The notes under the pieces: generated by a model | The model's database searches: none | What the model was told of the DNA's origin: nothing | The model's input: only the letters and a program-made list of their open reading frames with translations | Shown: piece by piece, positions 9,429-19,055 of the stretch | How positions within the stretch are numbered: position 1 is the first letter of the stretch | Layout: each line of letters opens with the position of its first letter | Made by a program: the position numbers and the translations under genes | NCBI GenBank assembly: GCA_021850985.1 | Contig: JAJZJX010000007.1 | Location: 1 to 62,921, forward strand | Length of the DNA: 62,921 nt | Source of the DNA: a bacterium | GTDB lineage: Bacteria; SZUA-79; Acidulodesulfobacterales; Acidulodesulfobacteraceae | Direction: 5' to 3'

Positions 9429-9793
9429 TAATCGTCTAAAAACGTTTTTTCCTTTTTAAGCAGTTCTTCGTATAAATCCATCAGTTTTTTTGCCTGCTCC
9501 GTTAAAACCGAACCGCCGCCGTACTTTCCGCCTATTTTTTTATTAACGAGTTCAAAACCGAATCTCTTTTCCATAAGATTTATGAAACTCCATGCTTTTT
9601 TATAAGAATATCCAAGTTCTTTTGCCGCGGAAGATATCGAACCCGAAGTTTCTATTTTTTGTAAAAGCATAAACCTGCCCATTCCGAAGACCGGTTCGCC
9701 GTTTTTTTCAAGCCAGATTTTTGCTTTGATATCGTAATCGGCAAAACCGCCGGATTTACCGCTCTTAGAGTTTGACATATAATTTTGCGGCAC
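9386..9793 (-). CDS. ModE-like winged helix-turn-helix regulator (DNA-binding domain only)
   Basis: A 135-residue protein whose residues about 25-120 match the N-terminal winged-helix domain of ModE/LysR-like molybdate regulators: GRFMLLQKIETSGSISSAAK, then LGYSYKKAWSFINLMEKRFG and the wing KIGGKYGGGSVLTE. The molybdate-binding TOBE domains of full-length ModE are absent, so ligand and targets are unknown. Start: GTG at 9793 with AAGGA four bases upstream; an in-frame ATG at 9778 is the alternative. It overlaps the radical SAM gene tail to tail and sits just downstream of ftsZ. Confidence 0.75.
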   Translation of the reverse strand: MPQNYMSNSKSGKSGGFADYDIKAKIWLEKNGEPVFGMGRFMLLQKIETSGSISSAAKELGYSYKKAWSFINLMEKRFGFELVNKKIGGKYGGGSVLTEQAKKLMDLYEELLKKEKTFLDDYHAQTPHLLQPSKH

Positions 9794-9843
9794 CTTTTCC
9801 TTAAAGACACTTTTTTCTTTCTATGTCCCCGTATATAATGAAA

Positions 9844-11055
9844 TTAATCCGCCTGCTTTCTCATAAAAGTAGGAATATCCCACTGGTCGTCTTCGTAATT
9901 GACTTCCTCTTCCATGTCGGAAAATCTTTCGATATAAGACGGCGTTTCTTTTATGTTTACTACTGTATCCGAAACGGGTTTGACCGGCGGCATATTATCC
10001 TCTTCGGAAAACTGCGGTTTTACAGGCTGCTGATTTAATCCCTGCGGCTGCGGCGAACCGGCTCCTCCCTGAACGGACACTAAAGAAACGGGTTTGGCTT
10101 CGCCGCCTAAACCCGTAGCTATGACCGTAATCATCATCCTGTCTTCGAGTCCGTCGTCTATAACCGCTCCGAATATTATGTTGGCATCCGGATGAGCTTC
10201 GGACTTAATCTTTTCGGCTGCTTCGCTTACCTCGGCGATACCCATGTCTTTTCCGCCCGCAATATTTATGAGGAGTCCCCTTGCGCCTTCTATCTTAATA
10301 TCTTCTAAAAGAGGGCTGGAAACGGCTTTCTGCGCGGCTTCCAAAGCTCTGTTTTCGCCTTGGGCTATGCCCGTTCCCATAAGAGCCATACCCATTTCGG
10401 ACATAATAGTTTTAACGTCCGCAAAATCGACGTTAATAAGACCGTGAACGTTTATTAAATCGGATATGCCCTTAACCGCCTGCAGAAGAACCTCGTCGAC
10501 TTTTTTAAAAGCGTCTATCATGGAAGTATTTTTGCCGGCGACTGCAAGAAGTCTCTGATTTGGAATAGTAATTACGGTATCGACCGTATTTCTTAATTCC
10601 CTCAATCCTTCTTCCGCCTGCTTCATTCTTCTGTTGCCTTCAAAAATAAAAGGTTTGGTAACGACGGCAACGGTCAGCGCCCCTACTTCTTTGGCAATTT
10701 CGGCGATTATCGGCGCGGCGCCCGTTCCGGTTCCTCCTCCGAGTCCCGCAGTAATAAAAACCATGTCGGAGCCTTCGAGAAGTTCTTTAATCTTTTCCCT
10801 GTCTTCCATAGCCGATTTTCTGCCGATTTCGGGATTAGCTCCCGCACCGAGTCCTCTGGTTACCTGTTCTCCAAGCTGAATTTTTATATTGGATAAATTT
10901 GCTTTCAGCGCCTGAGCGTCGGTATTGGCGACTATAAACTCGGCTCCGGAAAGACCCGCCGCAATCATTGTATTAACCGCGTTTCCGCCGCCGCCGCCCA
11001 CTCCTATAACTTTTATTTTTGCCGCCAATTCGTTGTTCTCGATAAATTCTAACAT
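9844..11055 (-). CDS. ftsZ: Cell division GTPase FtsZ
   Basis: Tubulin homologue that forms the division ring. The 403-residue protein has the N-terminal [10 protein letters not shown] glycine loop, the tubulin signature [10 protein letters not shown] at residues 106-115, the T7 loop region ([11 protein letters not shown]), a variable proline/glutamine-rich linker (about 320-385) and a C-terminal peptide DIPTFMRKQ that binds FtsA/ZipA-type partners. The ATG at 11055 is five bases from a perfect GGAGG. It is the last gene of the dcw cluster, and a palindromic repeat separates it from ftsA. Confidence 0.97.
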   Translation of the reverse strand: MLEFIENNELAAKIKVIGVGGGGGNAVNTMIAAGLSGAEFIVANTDAQALKANLSNIKIQLGEQVTRGLGAGANPEIGRKSAMEDREKIKELLEGSDMVFITAGLGGGTGTGAAPIIAEIAKEVGALTVAVVTKPFIFEGNRRMKQAEEGLRELRNTVDTVITIPNQRLLAVAGKNTSMIDAFKKVDEVLLQAVKGISDLINVHGLINVDFADVKTIMSEMGMALMGTGIAQGENRALEAAQKAVSSPLLEDIKIEGARGLLINIAGGKDMGIAEVSEAAEKIKSEAHPDANIIFGAVIDDGLEDRMMITVIATGLGGEAKPVSLVSVQGGAGSPQPQGLNQQPVKPQFSEEDNMPPVKPVSDTVVNIKETPSYIERFSDMEEEVNYEDDQWDIPTFMRKQAD

Positions 11056-11076
11056 GATATCCTCCGTCGCTATTTT

Positions 11077-11108
11077 GCGGCAGTGCCAGAATTTAATTCT
11101 GTCCCCGC
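11077..11108. repeat. Family A palindrome between ftsA and ftsZ
   Basis: The core CAGAATT-T-AATTCTG (11087-11101) is a perfect palindrome. It is preceded by GCGGCAGTGC and followed by TCCCCGC, arms that recur at 32034, 60001 and 60046. Confidence 0.65.
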
Positions 11109-11156
11109 ATCTATTATATATCGTAAAAAAAATTAATAAAGTTTAATTTAATACAG

Positions 11157-12392
11157 TTAAAAGAAGTAATCAAGTAAATCGGAAAACCATTTTTTTATTT
11201 CGTCTATTAAACTATCTCCTTTTTTATAAGAAAAAGATTTTTTGTTGCGCTTGCCGTTTTTATAAGCATACTTTACGAGACCGACGGCGGTGGAATACAC
11301 AGGGGAGCTTACGGCATCGGTCAAACCGCCGACGTTTAAAGGATAGCCTATCCTCACCGGAGCGTTAAAAATTTCTTCGGCAAGTTCTGCCGAGCCGTCT
11401 ATCAGCGCCGCGCCTCCCGTAATAACGTAGCCGGAAAGAATCTTGCTTTCCAGACCGTTCTTCTCTATATTTTTCCTTATCCACGTAAAAATTTCCGCCA
11501 TTCTCTGCTCGATAATATTGCCGAGCAGCTGCCGCGATATAGGTCTCGGCGGTCTGCCGCCGAAACCGGGAATTTCTATTATTTCGTCTTTTCCGGCAAG
11601 AGACTCTTTTGCTATTCCGAATCTTATCTTTATTTTTTCTGCTTCCTGAGGTATAGTCGTAGTTCCCTTAGATACGTCGCTCGTAACGCTCTGTCCGCCT
11701 TTAGGGATTACGAAAGTATGTATTATATTTCCGCCGTTAAAAATTGCGATATCGGTCGTTCCGCCGCCTATATCGATAAGCGCCACTCCAAGCTCTTTTT
11801 CGTCTTCCGTCAGCACCGCTTCGCTTGACGCTATCTGTTCGAGTACGATTTCGGAAACGTCTATTCCGGCTTTATTGACGCATTTAACTATATTCTGCGC
11901 GGCTATACTCGAAGCGGTAACTATATGAACGGTGGCTTCCAGCCTGAGCCCGCTCATACCTACCGGATTTTTAACGTCGTCCTGATCGTCCACCGAAAAA
12001 CCCTGCGGAATGACGTGTATAACCTCATGGTCGATAGGTATGGATATAGTTTTCGCCGCAGACAAAACCCTTTCTACGTCCTGCTGTCCTACTTCCCTGC
12101 TTTTGACGGCTACGATGCCCCTGCCGCTGAAACCGCGAATATGCGAACCTGCGATGCCGACGGCGGCGGATTGAATTTGATAGCCTGCCATTAATTCTGC
12201 ATCCTCCACGGCTTTGGCTATAGAATCTACAGTATTTTCGATATTTACGACTACTCCGTTTTTTAATCCGGTTGAACTGCTGCTGCCTACGCCTATGATA
12301 TCCAAAGAATCGCCTTTTGCTTCGGCGACTATAGCGCAGACTTTTGTAGTCCCGATATCTAAGCCGGTGAAAATGTTATCGTTCTTTTCCAA
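11157..12392 (-). CDS. ftsA: Cell division protein FtsA
   Basis: Actin-like protein that tethers FtsZ to the membrane. The nucleotide-binding elements GLDIGTTKVCAIV (N-terminus) and ALIDIGGGTTDIAIF (about residue 205), the 1C subdomain and the GGAALIDG motif are present. The C-terminus ends in an amphipathic helix (about KKWFSDLLDYFF), the membrane-targeting sequence. I take the TTG at 12392, six bases after AGAGG; an in-frame TTG at 12398 lies against the ribosome-binding site itself. Length of 411 residues is normal. It stands between ftsQ and ftsZ in the dcw cluster. Confidence 0.95.
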   Translation of the reverse strand: MEKNDNIFTGLDIGTTKVCAIVAEAKGDSLDIIGVGSSSSTGLKNGVVVNIENTVDSIAKAVEDAELMAGYQIQSAAVGIAGSHIRGFSGRGIVAVKSREVGQQDVERVLSAAKTISIPIDHEVIHVIPQGFSVDDQDDVKNPVGMSGLRLEATVHIVTASSIAAQNIVKCVNKAGIDVSEIVLEQIASSEAVLTEDEKELGVALIDIGGGTTDIAIFNGGNIIHTFVIPKGGQSVTSDVSKGTTTIPQEAEKIKIRFGIAKESLAGKDEIIEIPGFGGRPPRPISRQLLGNIIEQRMAEIFTWIRKNIEKNGLESKILSGYVITGGAALIDGSAELAEEIFNAPVRIGYPLNVGGLTDAVSSPVYSTAVGLVKYAYKNGKRNKKSFSYKKGDSLIDEIKKWFSDLLDYFF

Positions 12393-12433
12393 TCTCAACC
12401 TCTGTTATTTATAATATATAGAAACCGGCTTAA

Positions 12434-13315
12434 TTATTTGAATATAGCGCCGCTGACATGTTCGGCTTTATAGCCGGCCGGTAAAACCCTCGAACCCTTA
12501 TTAACTTTAATAACGGCTTCGTTCTTATATTCCAAATTTATATAGTTTTTATATTTAATATGAATCGCGTTAATTTCTAAAAAAAGTTTTTTCAGCGTCT
12601 TAAGTTTATTTTTATAACCGCCTATTCCAAACTTAATGCATAACCCTTTGCGGGTATAAAGCGCTATTCCGTTATCCTTCTCTACGTGGATTTCTCCCGT
12701 AAGTTCCGAAAGGATAGAATGCGACGAAATTCTTAAAAAAGATAAAGCTTTTTTTAATTTTTTGAAATAAACGCCGGAATCGTCCGTATTCAAACCGGTA
12801 ATAACGGGGTATCCGTAACCTGAAAGGACTCCCGCTTTTCCTATTATGTAACCCGTCTTAGAAACATAGTATAAATTATTTTTATATACTACCATGGCAA
12901 AAATTTTCCTTTTTTTTATAACTATTACTATAGCGTCCGGAAACTTCCTGTAAACCGTTACGTTCTTGACCCATCTGTTAGAAGCGGCTAATCTCGACAG
13001 TTTTTTTAAATTTATATTTATTAAATTTTCGTTTTTAAATAATCCGGACTGCGAGATTATTTTATTTTTTTCTTTGCCTGTAATGTTTTTTCCTATAATT
13101 TCTATTTTTTTTAGTTTAAAAACTTTTTTATTTAAAAAAAAATAGTCGTAAGATTTATATCCTGAATATCCTGCCGCAAATATTATTATAAGAGCCGCAA
13201 AAACATAAAGCGATTTAATAAAATATTTTCCAAAGCTGTTTTTATCATTTTTGCTGTTTTTACTTATTAAGTTTCTTTTACGTTTTATAATATTTTTATT
13301 TTTTTGCAAACGCAT
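12434..13315 (-). CDS. ftsQ: Cell division protein FtsQ/DivIB
   Basis: Bitopic divisome protein that recruits FtsB/FtsL and FtsW/FtsI. The 293-residue product has a strongly basic cytoplasmic N-terminus (about 35 residues), one membrane helix at about 33-52, a POTRA domain starting at FKLKKIEIIGKN and the FtsQ/DivIB beta domain (VTVYRKFPDAIVIVIKKRK). Primary-sequence similarity in this family is weak, but position between ddl and ftsA and the topology support the call. It overlaps the ddl 3' end by 20 bases. Confidence 0.9.
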   Translation of the reverse strand: MRLQKNKNIIKRKRNLISKNSKNDKNSFGKYFIKSLYVFAALIIIFAAGYSGYKSYDYFFLNKKVFKLKKIEIIGKNITGKEKNKIISQSGLFKNENLININLKKLSRLAASNRWVKNVTVYRKFPDAIVIVIKKRKIFAMVVYKNNLYYVSKTGYIIGKAGVLSGYGYPVITGLNTDDSGVYFKKLKKALSFLRISSHSILSELTGEIHVEKDNGIALYTRKGLCIKFGIGGYKNKLKTLKKLFLEINAIHIKYKNYINLEYKNEAVIKVNKGSRVLPAGYKAEHVSGAIFK

Positions 13316-14231
13316 CTTCTATTATATTTTCTATTAACTCCGTAAAACTCATGCCTTTGCTTTCCGCTATCATAGGGACCAAGCTGAGTTCCGTCATTCC
13401 GGGAAGCGTATTGAGTTCAAGCATGTATGCCGTGCCGTCGTCCGAAAGAATAATATCCGCCCTCGTAACTCCTCTGCATCCGATAATTTCGTTGGCTTTA
13501 ACGGCGGCAGACTCGCATGTTTTATACTCTTTTTCCGTTAAAGACGGGTTTATTAAATACTCGGTCTTTCCTTTCGTATATTTAGCCGTATATGAATAAA
13601 AACAATCTTTCGGCTTAACCTCGACGCACCCTAAAGCCTTGCCGAAAGCCCATGCAAACTGAATTTCTCTTCCTTTTATATATTTTTCCGCCAATATTTC
13701 ATCGTCATAATTAAAAGCATTATTTAACGCCGTTTTTAAATCATCGATCGACCCGCCGCTTTCGACTATGGAACATCCTATGCTCGAACCGGAAGCGTTA
13801 GGTTTAATGAAATAAGGCGGCTCGAAATTTTTCGATATTTCATTTAACGCATTTTCGACGTTTCCCTTATCTATTACGATTCCGGAAGGCGTTTTCAAGC
13901 CGTAAAAATTAAACAACGCTTTCGATTTAACCTTGTCCATCGCCAGCGCGCTTGCAAGAACGCCCGAGCCGGTATATGGTACGCCGAGTATTTCAAGCGC
14001 TCCCTGGACCCTGCCGTCCTCCCCGTACGTTCCGTGCAGAGCGATAAAACATACGTCTATATTTTTTAAATTGGCCGTAAAATTTTCGTCCAAATCAAAC
14101 AGCAAGGCATTATATCCGCCTGATTTTAAGGCATTGAAGACTGCATTTCCGGTTTTAATAGAGATATCCCTCTCATCCGATTTGCCTCCCGCCAAAACAC
14201 CTATTTTTAAATTTTTTAATTTTTCACGCAT
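13296..14231 (-). CDS. ddl: D-alanine--D-alanine ligase
   Basis: ATP-grasp ligase producing the D-Ala-D-Ala end of the peptidoglycan stem. The 311-residue protein shows the N-terminal substrate motif (GGKSDERDISIKTG), the HGTYGEDG motif, the PYTGSGVLASALAMDK segment, the ATP-grasp KPNASGSSIG strand and the metal-binding ELNTLPGMTE motif. Length is typical. Ribosome-binding site GAGGA lies just before the ATG at 14231; it follows murB by six bases. Confidence 0.96.
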   Translation of the reverse strand: MREKLKNLKIGVLAGGKSDERDISIKTGNAVFNALKSGGYNALLFDLDENFTANLKNIDVCFIALHGTYGEDGRVQGALEILGVPYTGSGVLASALAMDKVKSKALFNFYGLKTPSGIVIDKGNVENALNEISKNFEPPYFIKPNASGSSIGCSIVESGGSIDDLKTALNNAFNYDDEILAEKYIKGREIQFAWAFGKALGCVEVKPKDCFYSYTAKYTKGKTEYLINPSLTEKEYKTCESAAVKANEIIGCRGVTRADIILSDDGTAYMLELNTLPGMTELSLVPMIAESKGMSFTELIENIIEDAFAKK

Positions 14232-14237
14232 GTTTCC

Positions 14238-15209
14238 TCACACTATCTTTATTTCCGTATCTAATTTTACCCCTTTGCTTTTTAAGGCTTTTTCCCTTAT
14301 ATTGTCTATTAAAAATATAATGTCGGAAGGTTTTGCTCCGCCTTTATTGATTATAAAATTTGCATGTTTCCGGGAAACGGAAGCTCCGCCGAAAGAAACG
14401 CCCTTAAATCCTATCTCCTCTATGATTTTTCCGGCTGAAAAACCTTCGGGATTTTTAAAAATACAACCCAGAGAGTATTCTCCAAGCGGCTGCCCCGATT
14501 TTCTTTCTTTAAAAATTTTAATATTTTCGGCTATTTCGGTTTTAGGCGATTCTTTAAGCCTAAGATAAACCGCCATAATAAAATAATTATCCTTAATGCC
14601 GTTAATATTTAAACTACGGTATGAAAAATTCATATCTTTCTTCCCGACTGTATGTTTAGAGCCGTTTGAATCTAATATATCTATAGCCTCTACGATATTT
14701 CCGACCGAACTTTCTTTGGAACCTGCATTCATTTTTACGGCTCCGCCGAGAGTGCCGGGGATTCCGTAAAAAAACTCGCATCCGCTTAAATTATGCCTCA
14801 AAGAGTAGTTTAAAATTTTCGATAAATTAATTCCTGCGCCGAACCTCAAAACTTTTTCGCCGCATTTCTTATTGTCATTGTCATTGTCATTATTTTCGTA
14901 TTCTTCAGATACGTCAGACACCGAGGAATCGAATTTTTTAAAAGATATAACCGGAACGCATATCCTTTCTTCCTTAAAAAGCGTATTCGTCCCTCCGCCT
15001 ACGACGTAACGGAAACATTCGGATATTACGCCTTCGGTCAGTTTTATTATTGAACCGAGTTCTGCTTCATTTTTCGGAAACAGGACTAAATCGGCCTTCC
15101 CTCCGGTTTTAATGGAAGAATAGGACGACATATCCTGATTTTCCATAAAATCGATGCCGCGTTCTTTTAACTTTTTTAATAAATCTTCTTTTGGTTTTGC
15201 GCTCTTCAT
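14238..15209 (-). CDS. murB: UDP-N-acetylenolpyruvoylglucosamine reductase MurB
   Basis: FAD-dependent reductase completing UDP-MurNAc. The PP-type FAD-binding fold starts with YSSIKTGGKADLVLFPK and VVGGGTNTLF; the MurB C-terminal domain contains SYRSLNI and LGCIFKNPEGFSAGKIIEE. The shape matches the shorter (type II) form. An Asn-Asp run (NDNDNDN, about residues 103-109) is encoded by a hexanucleotide repeat at about 14874-14894 and is probably a surface loop; changes in repeat number would not shift the frame. No clear ribosome-binding site precedes the ATG at 15209. A complex repeat element separates it from murC. Confidence 0.95.
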   Translation of the reverse strand: MKSAKPKEDLLKKLKERGIDFMENQDMSSYSSIKTGGKADLVLFPKNEAELGSIIKLTEGVISECFRYVVGGGTNTLFKEERICVPVISFKKFDSSVSDVSEEYENNDNDNDNKKCGEKVLRFGAGINLSKILNYSLRHNLSGCEFFYGIPGTLGGAVKMNAGSKESSVGNIVEAIDILDSNGSKHTVGKKDMNFSYRSLNINGIKDNYFIMAVYLRLKESPKTEIAENIKIFKERKSGQPLGEYSLGCIFKNPEGFSAGKIIEEIGFKGVSFGGASVSRKHANFIINKGGAKPSDIIFLIDNIREKALKSKGVKLDTEIKIV

Positions 15210-15229
15210 ATATTTTTTTTGTAAAAGAC

Positions 15230-15321
15230 GTCAGATTAATTTTCAGTGAACCACCCCGTCGGCCTTTGGCCGACACCACTCCTTTAAAAAGGAGGGGAGC
15301 TAAGGAGAAAATTAATCTGAC
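15230..15321. repeat. Compound inverted-repeat element (family B) with two internal hairpins
   Basis: Perfect 15-bp terminal arms GTCAGATTAATTTTC (15230-15244) and its complement (15307-15321) enclose two further perfect stem-loops: GTCGGCC/GGCCGAC with a TTT loop (15258-15274) and CTCCTTT/AAAGGAG (15279-15294). As RNA or single-stranded DNA this would form a three-way junction of 92 bases. It lies between murB and murC and looks like a MITE/REP-type insertion. Confidence 0.7.
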
Positions 15322-15331
15322 ACATTTTCCT

Positions 15332-15346
15332 GAGAATTGAATTCTC
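15332..15346. repeat. Family A palindrome between murC and murB
   Basis: GAGAATT-G-AATTCTC, a perfect 7-bp-arm palindrome directly next to the compound element at 15230-15321. Confidence 0.55.
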
Positions 15347-15358
15347 TCCCTATATTTA

Positions 15359-16792
15359 TTAATAGTTAATGCGTTCTTTTAAATTGCCGCCGCCTATAGC
15401 AGAAACAGTTTTTAAACTTCTTTTTCTGTTAAGCCTGCTGTGTACGAATTCGTCGCAAGTTTTAGTGATATCGCCGGCTCCGAGGAATATTACCATCTCT
15501 CCGCCTTTCAGCATATTTTTCAAATTAGATTTAATATCTTTTCTGTTCGGAACGTAAAATACGTTTTTATATCCGTTATTCCTCATTTTCTCGGAAAGAG
15601 CCATAGACGAAATACCTTCTATCGCAATCTCCCCCGCTGAATAAACGTCCGTTATTATAACCGAGTCGGCAATTTTTAAAGAATTTACGAAATCGTCCAT
15701 AAGGTCTTTCATTCTGGAATATCTGTGCGGCTGAAAAACGGCGACTATCTGCCTGTTCCAGTTTTTTGCGGCTTTAAGCGTAGCGGCAATTTCTACAGGA
15801 TGATGGGCGTAATCGTCCACGACTATAAGTCTTTCGTTAGATTTTTTTATCTGGAACCTTCTTTCTACTCCGTGAAAGTTTTCAAGCGCCTTCACTATAA
15901 ATTCTGTTTTTATGCCCAGCTCTTTAGTCATGGCTATCGCCGAAAGAGCGTTTAAAACATTATGTATTCCCGGGACCGACAGTTTGAATTTGCCTATCAT
16001 TTTATCGCCGGAATATGCATCGAAAGAAGAGGCGTTCTGCTCTAAAGATATATTTAAAGCATAATAATCCGCTTTCTGTTCTATGCCGTAAGTGAAATAT
16101 TTTTTATTTATAACGGGAAACAAAGAACTTAACAAAGGATTATCGGCGCATAAAACCGCAAATCCGAAAAATGGAATATTGTTTATAAAGTCTGCAAAAG
16201 ACTGCTTTAAATTTTCTATATTTCCGTAATGGCATAAATGCTCGTAATCAATATTAGTAACGACGCAATAATCGGGTTTTAATTTTAAAAACGAACCGTC
16301 GCTTTCATCGGCTTCGACGACCATATATTCGCCTTTGCCCACCTTAGAATGCATACCCAATCCGAAAATTTTGCCTCCGACGACGAAAGTAGGGTCGACT
16401 CCCGCTTCCCCGAGTATCGACGATATCATCGAAGTGGTGGTAGTTTTGCCGTGAGAACCGGCTATCGCGATTCCTTTTTTCAGCGATAGAAGTTCCGAAA
16501 GCATTTCCGCTCTTCTTAAAACCGTCAGCTTTCTGTTTTTAGCTTCGTTAAGCTCAGGATTGGCTTCAGAAATTGCGGTAGAATATACTACCACTTCGGA
16601 ATCTTTTATATTTTCCGGATTATGTCCTATGAAAACTTTGCCGCCTATAGATTCTATTTTTTCTATCGTCTGGCTGTACTCTATATCCGAACCGGTAACG
16701 GAATAACCAAGATTTATAAGAACTTCCGCTATCCCGCTCATGCCGGAACCGCCGATACCGATTAAATGAATCTTTTTGACGCCGTTTTTCAT
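15359..16792 (-). CDS. murC: UDP-N-acetylmuramate--L-alanine ligase MurC
   Basis: First of the four Mur ligases, adding L-Ala to UDP-MurNAc. The 477 residues contain an N-terminal Rossmann motif (HLIGIGGSGMSGIAEVL), the ATP-binding P-loop GSHGKTTTTSM (about 113-123), the carbamylated-Lys and central region (VEADESDGSF), and the C-terminal domain motif VDDYAHHPVEI. Ribosome-binding site GGAGAG precedes the ATG at 16792, which overlaps the murG stop by four bases. Length and motifs are complete. Confidence 0.97.
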   Translation of the reverse strand: MKNGVKKIHLIGIGGSGMSGIAEVLINLGYSVTGSDIEYSQTIEKIESIGGKVFIGHNPENIKDSEVVVYSTAISEANPELNEAKNRKLTVLRRAEMLSELLSLKKGIAIAGSHGKTTTTSMISSILGEAGVDPTFVVGGKIFGLGMHSKVGKGEYMVVEADESDGSFLKLKPDYCVVTNIDYEHLCHYGNIENLKQSFADFINNIPFFGFAVLCADNPLLSSLFPVINKKYFTYGIEQKADYYALNISLEQNASSFDAYSGDKMIGKFKLSVPGIHNVLNALSAIAMTKELGIKTEFIVKALENFHGVERRFQIKKSNERLIVVDDYAHHPVEIAATLKAAKNWNRQIVAVFQPHRYSRMKDLMDDFVNSLKIADSVIITDVYSAGEIAIEGISSMALSEKMRNNGYKNVFYVPNRKDIKSNLKNMLKGGEMVIFLGAGDITKTCDEFVHSRLNRKRSLKTVSAIGGGNLKERINY

Positions 16793-17916
16793 AATTTCTC
16801 TCCTTTATCGTTATCTTTATTTAATATTATGCCTGCTATTTCAGCGGCAGAATCTTTTACTTCTATTTTTTTTAAATTATTATACATAGATTTTAACAAA
16901 TCTCTATTATAAAATATTTTAGAAATTTTTTGTAATAATTCATTAGAAAGATTTTCGTCGTCTTTCGCAATTTCAAAACATCCGCTCTCGGAAAACGCAA
17001 GAGCGTTTTTCTCCTGATGATTGCCTGCGGCATGAGGATAAGGTACTAAAACAGCCGGCTTTCTTAATAAGACCAACTCCGAAATCGTTCCCGCTCCCGC
17101 CCTCGATATGACTATATCGCTTAAGCCGTAATAATCCTCTATATTGTCGGTAAACGGAAATACTTCATAACCGCCTATTTTTATTTTTGAATTATTTTTA
17201 TAAAAATCCTTTACCGTTTCGGCGTCGCGTAAACCCGTCTGATGATATATAGTTATATTGCGGGATAAACTATCGTCCATTTCCGACAGCATCTTTAAAA
17301 CAGCCTTATTCACCGACGAGGCGCCCTGAGAACCGCCGAAAACGAATATTTTTAAATTTTTATCGCCGTAAAAGTTCTTTTCTTTTTCAGATTCGGAAAC
17401 GGCAAACTTAAATATTTTTTCCCTTACCGGATTGCCGGTCGTAATAACCCTGCCGGAGCGAATATGCCGCTTGGTTTCTTCAAAAGAAGCAAATACGGTT
17501 GTCCCAAAAAGCGCAAGAATTTTATTGGAAAGCCCCTGTTCGACGTTCTGCTCCATAACTCCGCAGTTTATTTTCCTTAACCTTGCGACGATTAGGGGAA
17601 CCAACGATATATAACCGCCAAGCCCTAATACGTAATCAGGTTTTAGTCTTTTATAAACGGCGTTCACGTCTTTTGCCGCATAAAGGGCGTTTTTTAAAGA
17701 TTTTAATTTATTCATAAAATTTTTACCCGAAAATCCCGTGACGTTTATCGTCAACAGTCTGAAACCGTAAACGTCTTTAACCTTATTTTCAATTCCTCTC
17801 TCCGTTCCGATAAAATAAACATCCGCTTTTTCGTCTAACGCTTTTAATTTTTCGTAAACCGCAATTCCCGGAAACATATGCCCTCCGGTTCCACCGCCGG
17901 CAATTACTATATTCAT
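16789..17916 (-). CDS. murG: UDP-GlcNAc transferase MurG (lipid II synthase)
   Basis: Peripheral membrane GT-B glycosyltransferase that converts lipid I to lipid II. Visible motifs are the N-terminal glycine loop AGGGTGGHMFPG, GFSGK, the linker GGSQGASSVN and the donor-site signature SRAGAGTISEL with VPYPHAAGNHQ. I use the ATG at 17916, whose first base is the last base of the ftsW TGA (a TGATG junction); a TTG codon directly before it is in frame. Length of 375 residues is normal. Confidence 0.96.
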   Translation of the reverse strand: MNIVIAGGGTGGHMFPGIAVYEKLKALDEKADVYFIGTERGIENKVKDVYGFRLLTINVTGFSGKNFMNKLKSLKNALYAAKDVNAVYKRLKPDYVLGLGGYISLVPLIVARLRKINCGVMEQNVEQGLSNKILALFGTTVFASFEETKRHIRSGRVITTGNPVREKIFKFAVSESEKEKNFYGDKNLKIFVFGGSQGASSVNKAVLKMLSEMDDSLSRNITIYHQTGLRDAETVKDFYKNNSKIKIGGYEVFPFTDNIEDYYGLSDIVISRAGAGTISELVLLRKPAVLVPYPHAAGNHQEKNALAFSESGCFEIAKDDENLSNELLQKISKIFYNRDLLKSMYNNLKKIEVKDSAAEIAGIILNKDNDKGEKL

Positions 17917-19046
17917 CAAATATTTTTCCCCTTAATGCTCTGAGAAGATATATTTAGCAAAATTCCTATGCCGATGCACGTGGCAAACATCGAACTGCCT
18001 CCATAGCTGATAAACGGAAGCGCAAGTCCTTTCGTAGGCAGAGCTCCGAGAACCACGCCGATATTTATAAATGCGCTCAGAGCAATCAGGCACGTAATGC
18101 CGTATGCAAGATAAGTACCGAAAAGGTCGGGTGCGTTTATAGCTACTTTTAATCCCCTGTACGCAAGAATAAGATAAAGTAAAATAAACACGGCTACGCC
18201 TATAAACCCCAGTTCCTCGCCTACCGTAGAAAATATAAAATCGGAATAAGGCGTCGGAAGAAAAAAAAGTTTTTCTTTCCCGTTTCCGAGTCCTACCCCG
18301 TATAGTCCGCCCCGGGCAAAAGCATACATAGACTGTATTATCTGAAAACCTATGCCGGTTTTATCGTGAAAAGGATGGAGAAACGCAAGCACCCTGTCTC
18401 TCCTGTATGCCACGGTAAATATTAAGAAATATGCGGCGACTCCGCCGAGCGCCGCAACCGCCAGCAGATATAATAAAGATACGCCGCCTGCAAAAAGCAT
18501 TATAAAAGTTATAAAAAACATAATCGAACTTGTCCCGAAATCCGGTTCTTTTAACAGAAGCAAATCTAAAAAACCCAAAAATATAAAAGGTCCGATAAAA
18601 ATAAACGAATACGGATTTTTATCGAGCGTATCCTTCCTCTTTTCCAAAAAATTAGCTAAATAAACTATAAAAAAAATTTTTAAAAATTCTGACGGCTGTA
18701 TGCTGAAAAACCTTAAATTTATCCATCTTCTGGAACCTCCGGCGTCTATTCCGATATGCGGAACGAATACTAAAAGCATTAAAACTATTATTACGAATAA
18801 AATAATTTGATAAAAAGATTTAAGCATATGATAGTCGTTGCGCATTAAAAACCATATGGCCAATCCAGACAGGGCAACGTATATCGCCTGCCTTAAAATA
18901 AAGTGATAACTAACGCCGTACTGAACTATAGAAATCATCGCGCTTGTAGAATAAACCATAACCAAGCCGAGCGATATTAACAGTAAAACTGCAAGAAACA
19001 GCGCAGTATCGTATTTTCTCGTAAAAATTTTTCTGTAATTAATCAT
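17916..19046 (-). CDS. ftsW: Lipid II polymerase FtsW (SEDS family)
   Basis: Polytopic SEDS glycosyltransferase that works with FtsI at the septum. The 376 residues form about ten membrane helices. The family signatures LVMVYSTSA near the N-terminus, RRWINL, QPSEFLKI and the C-terminal block GLALPFISYGGSSM are intact. FtsW rather than RodA is favoured by its place between murD and murG. The start ATG at 19046 is nine bases after the murD stop. Confidence 0.95.
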   Translation of the reverse strand: MINYRKIFTRKYDTALFLAVLLLISLGLVMVYSTSAMISIVQYGVSYHFILRQAIYVALSGLAIWFLMRNDYHMLKSFYQIILFVIIVLMLLVFVPHIGIDAGGSRRWINLRFFSIQPSEFLKIFFIVYLANFLEKRKDTLDKNPYSFIFIGPFIFLGFLDLLLLKEPDFGTSSIMFFITFIMLFAGGVSLLYLLAVAALGGVAAYFLIFTVAYRRDRVLAFLHPFHDKTGIGFQIIQSMYAFARGGLYGVGLGNGKEKLFFLPTPYSDFIFSTVGEELGFIGVAVFILLYLILAYRGLKVAINAPDLFGTYLAYGITCLIALSAFINIGVVLGALPTKGLALPFISYGGSSMFATCIGIGILLNISSQSIKGKNI

Positions 19047-19055
19047 TGCAATTAA

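Noticed and set aside
14874-14894. Hexanucleotide repeat in murB as a phase-variable switch
   Set aside because: The unit is six bases, so gain or loss keeps the frame; it only changes the length of an Asn-Asp loop.
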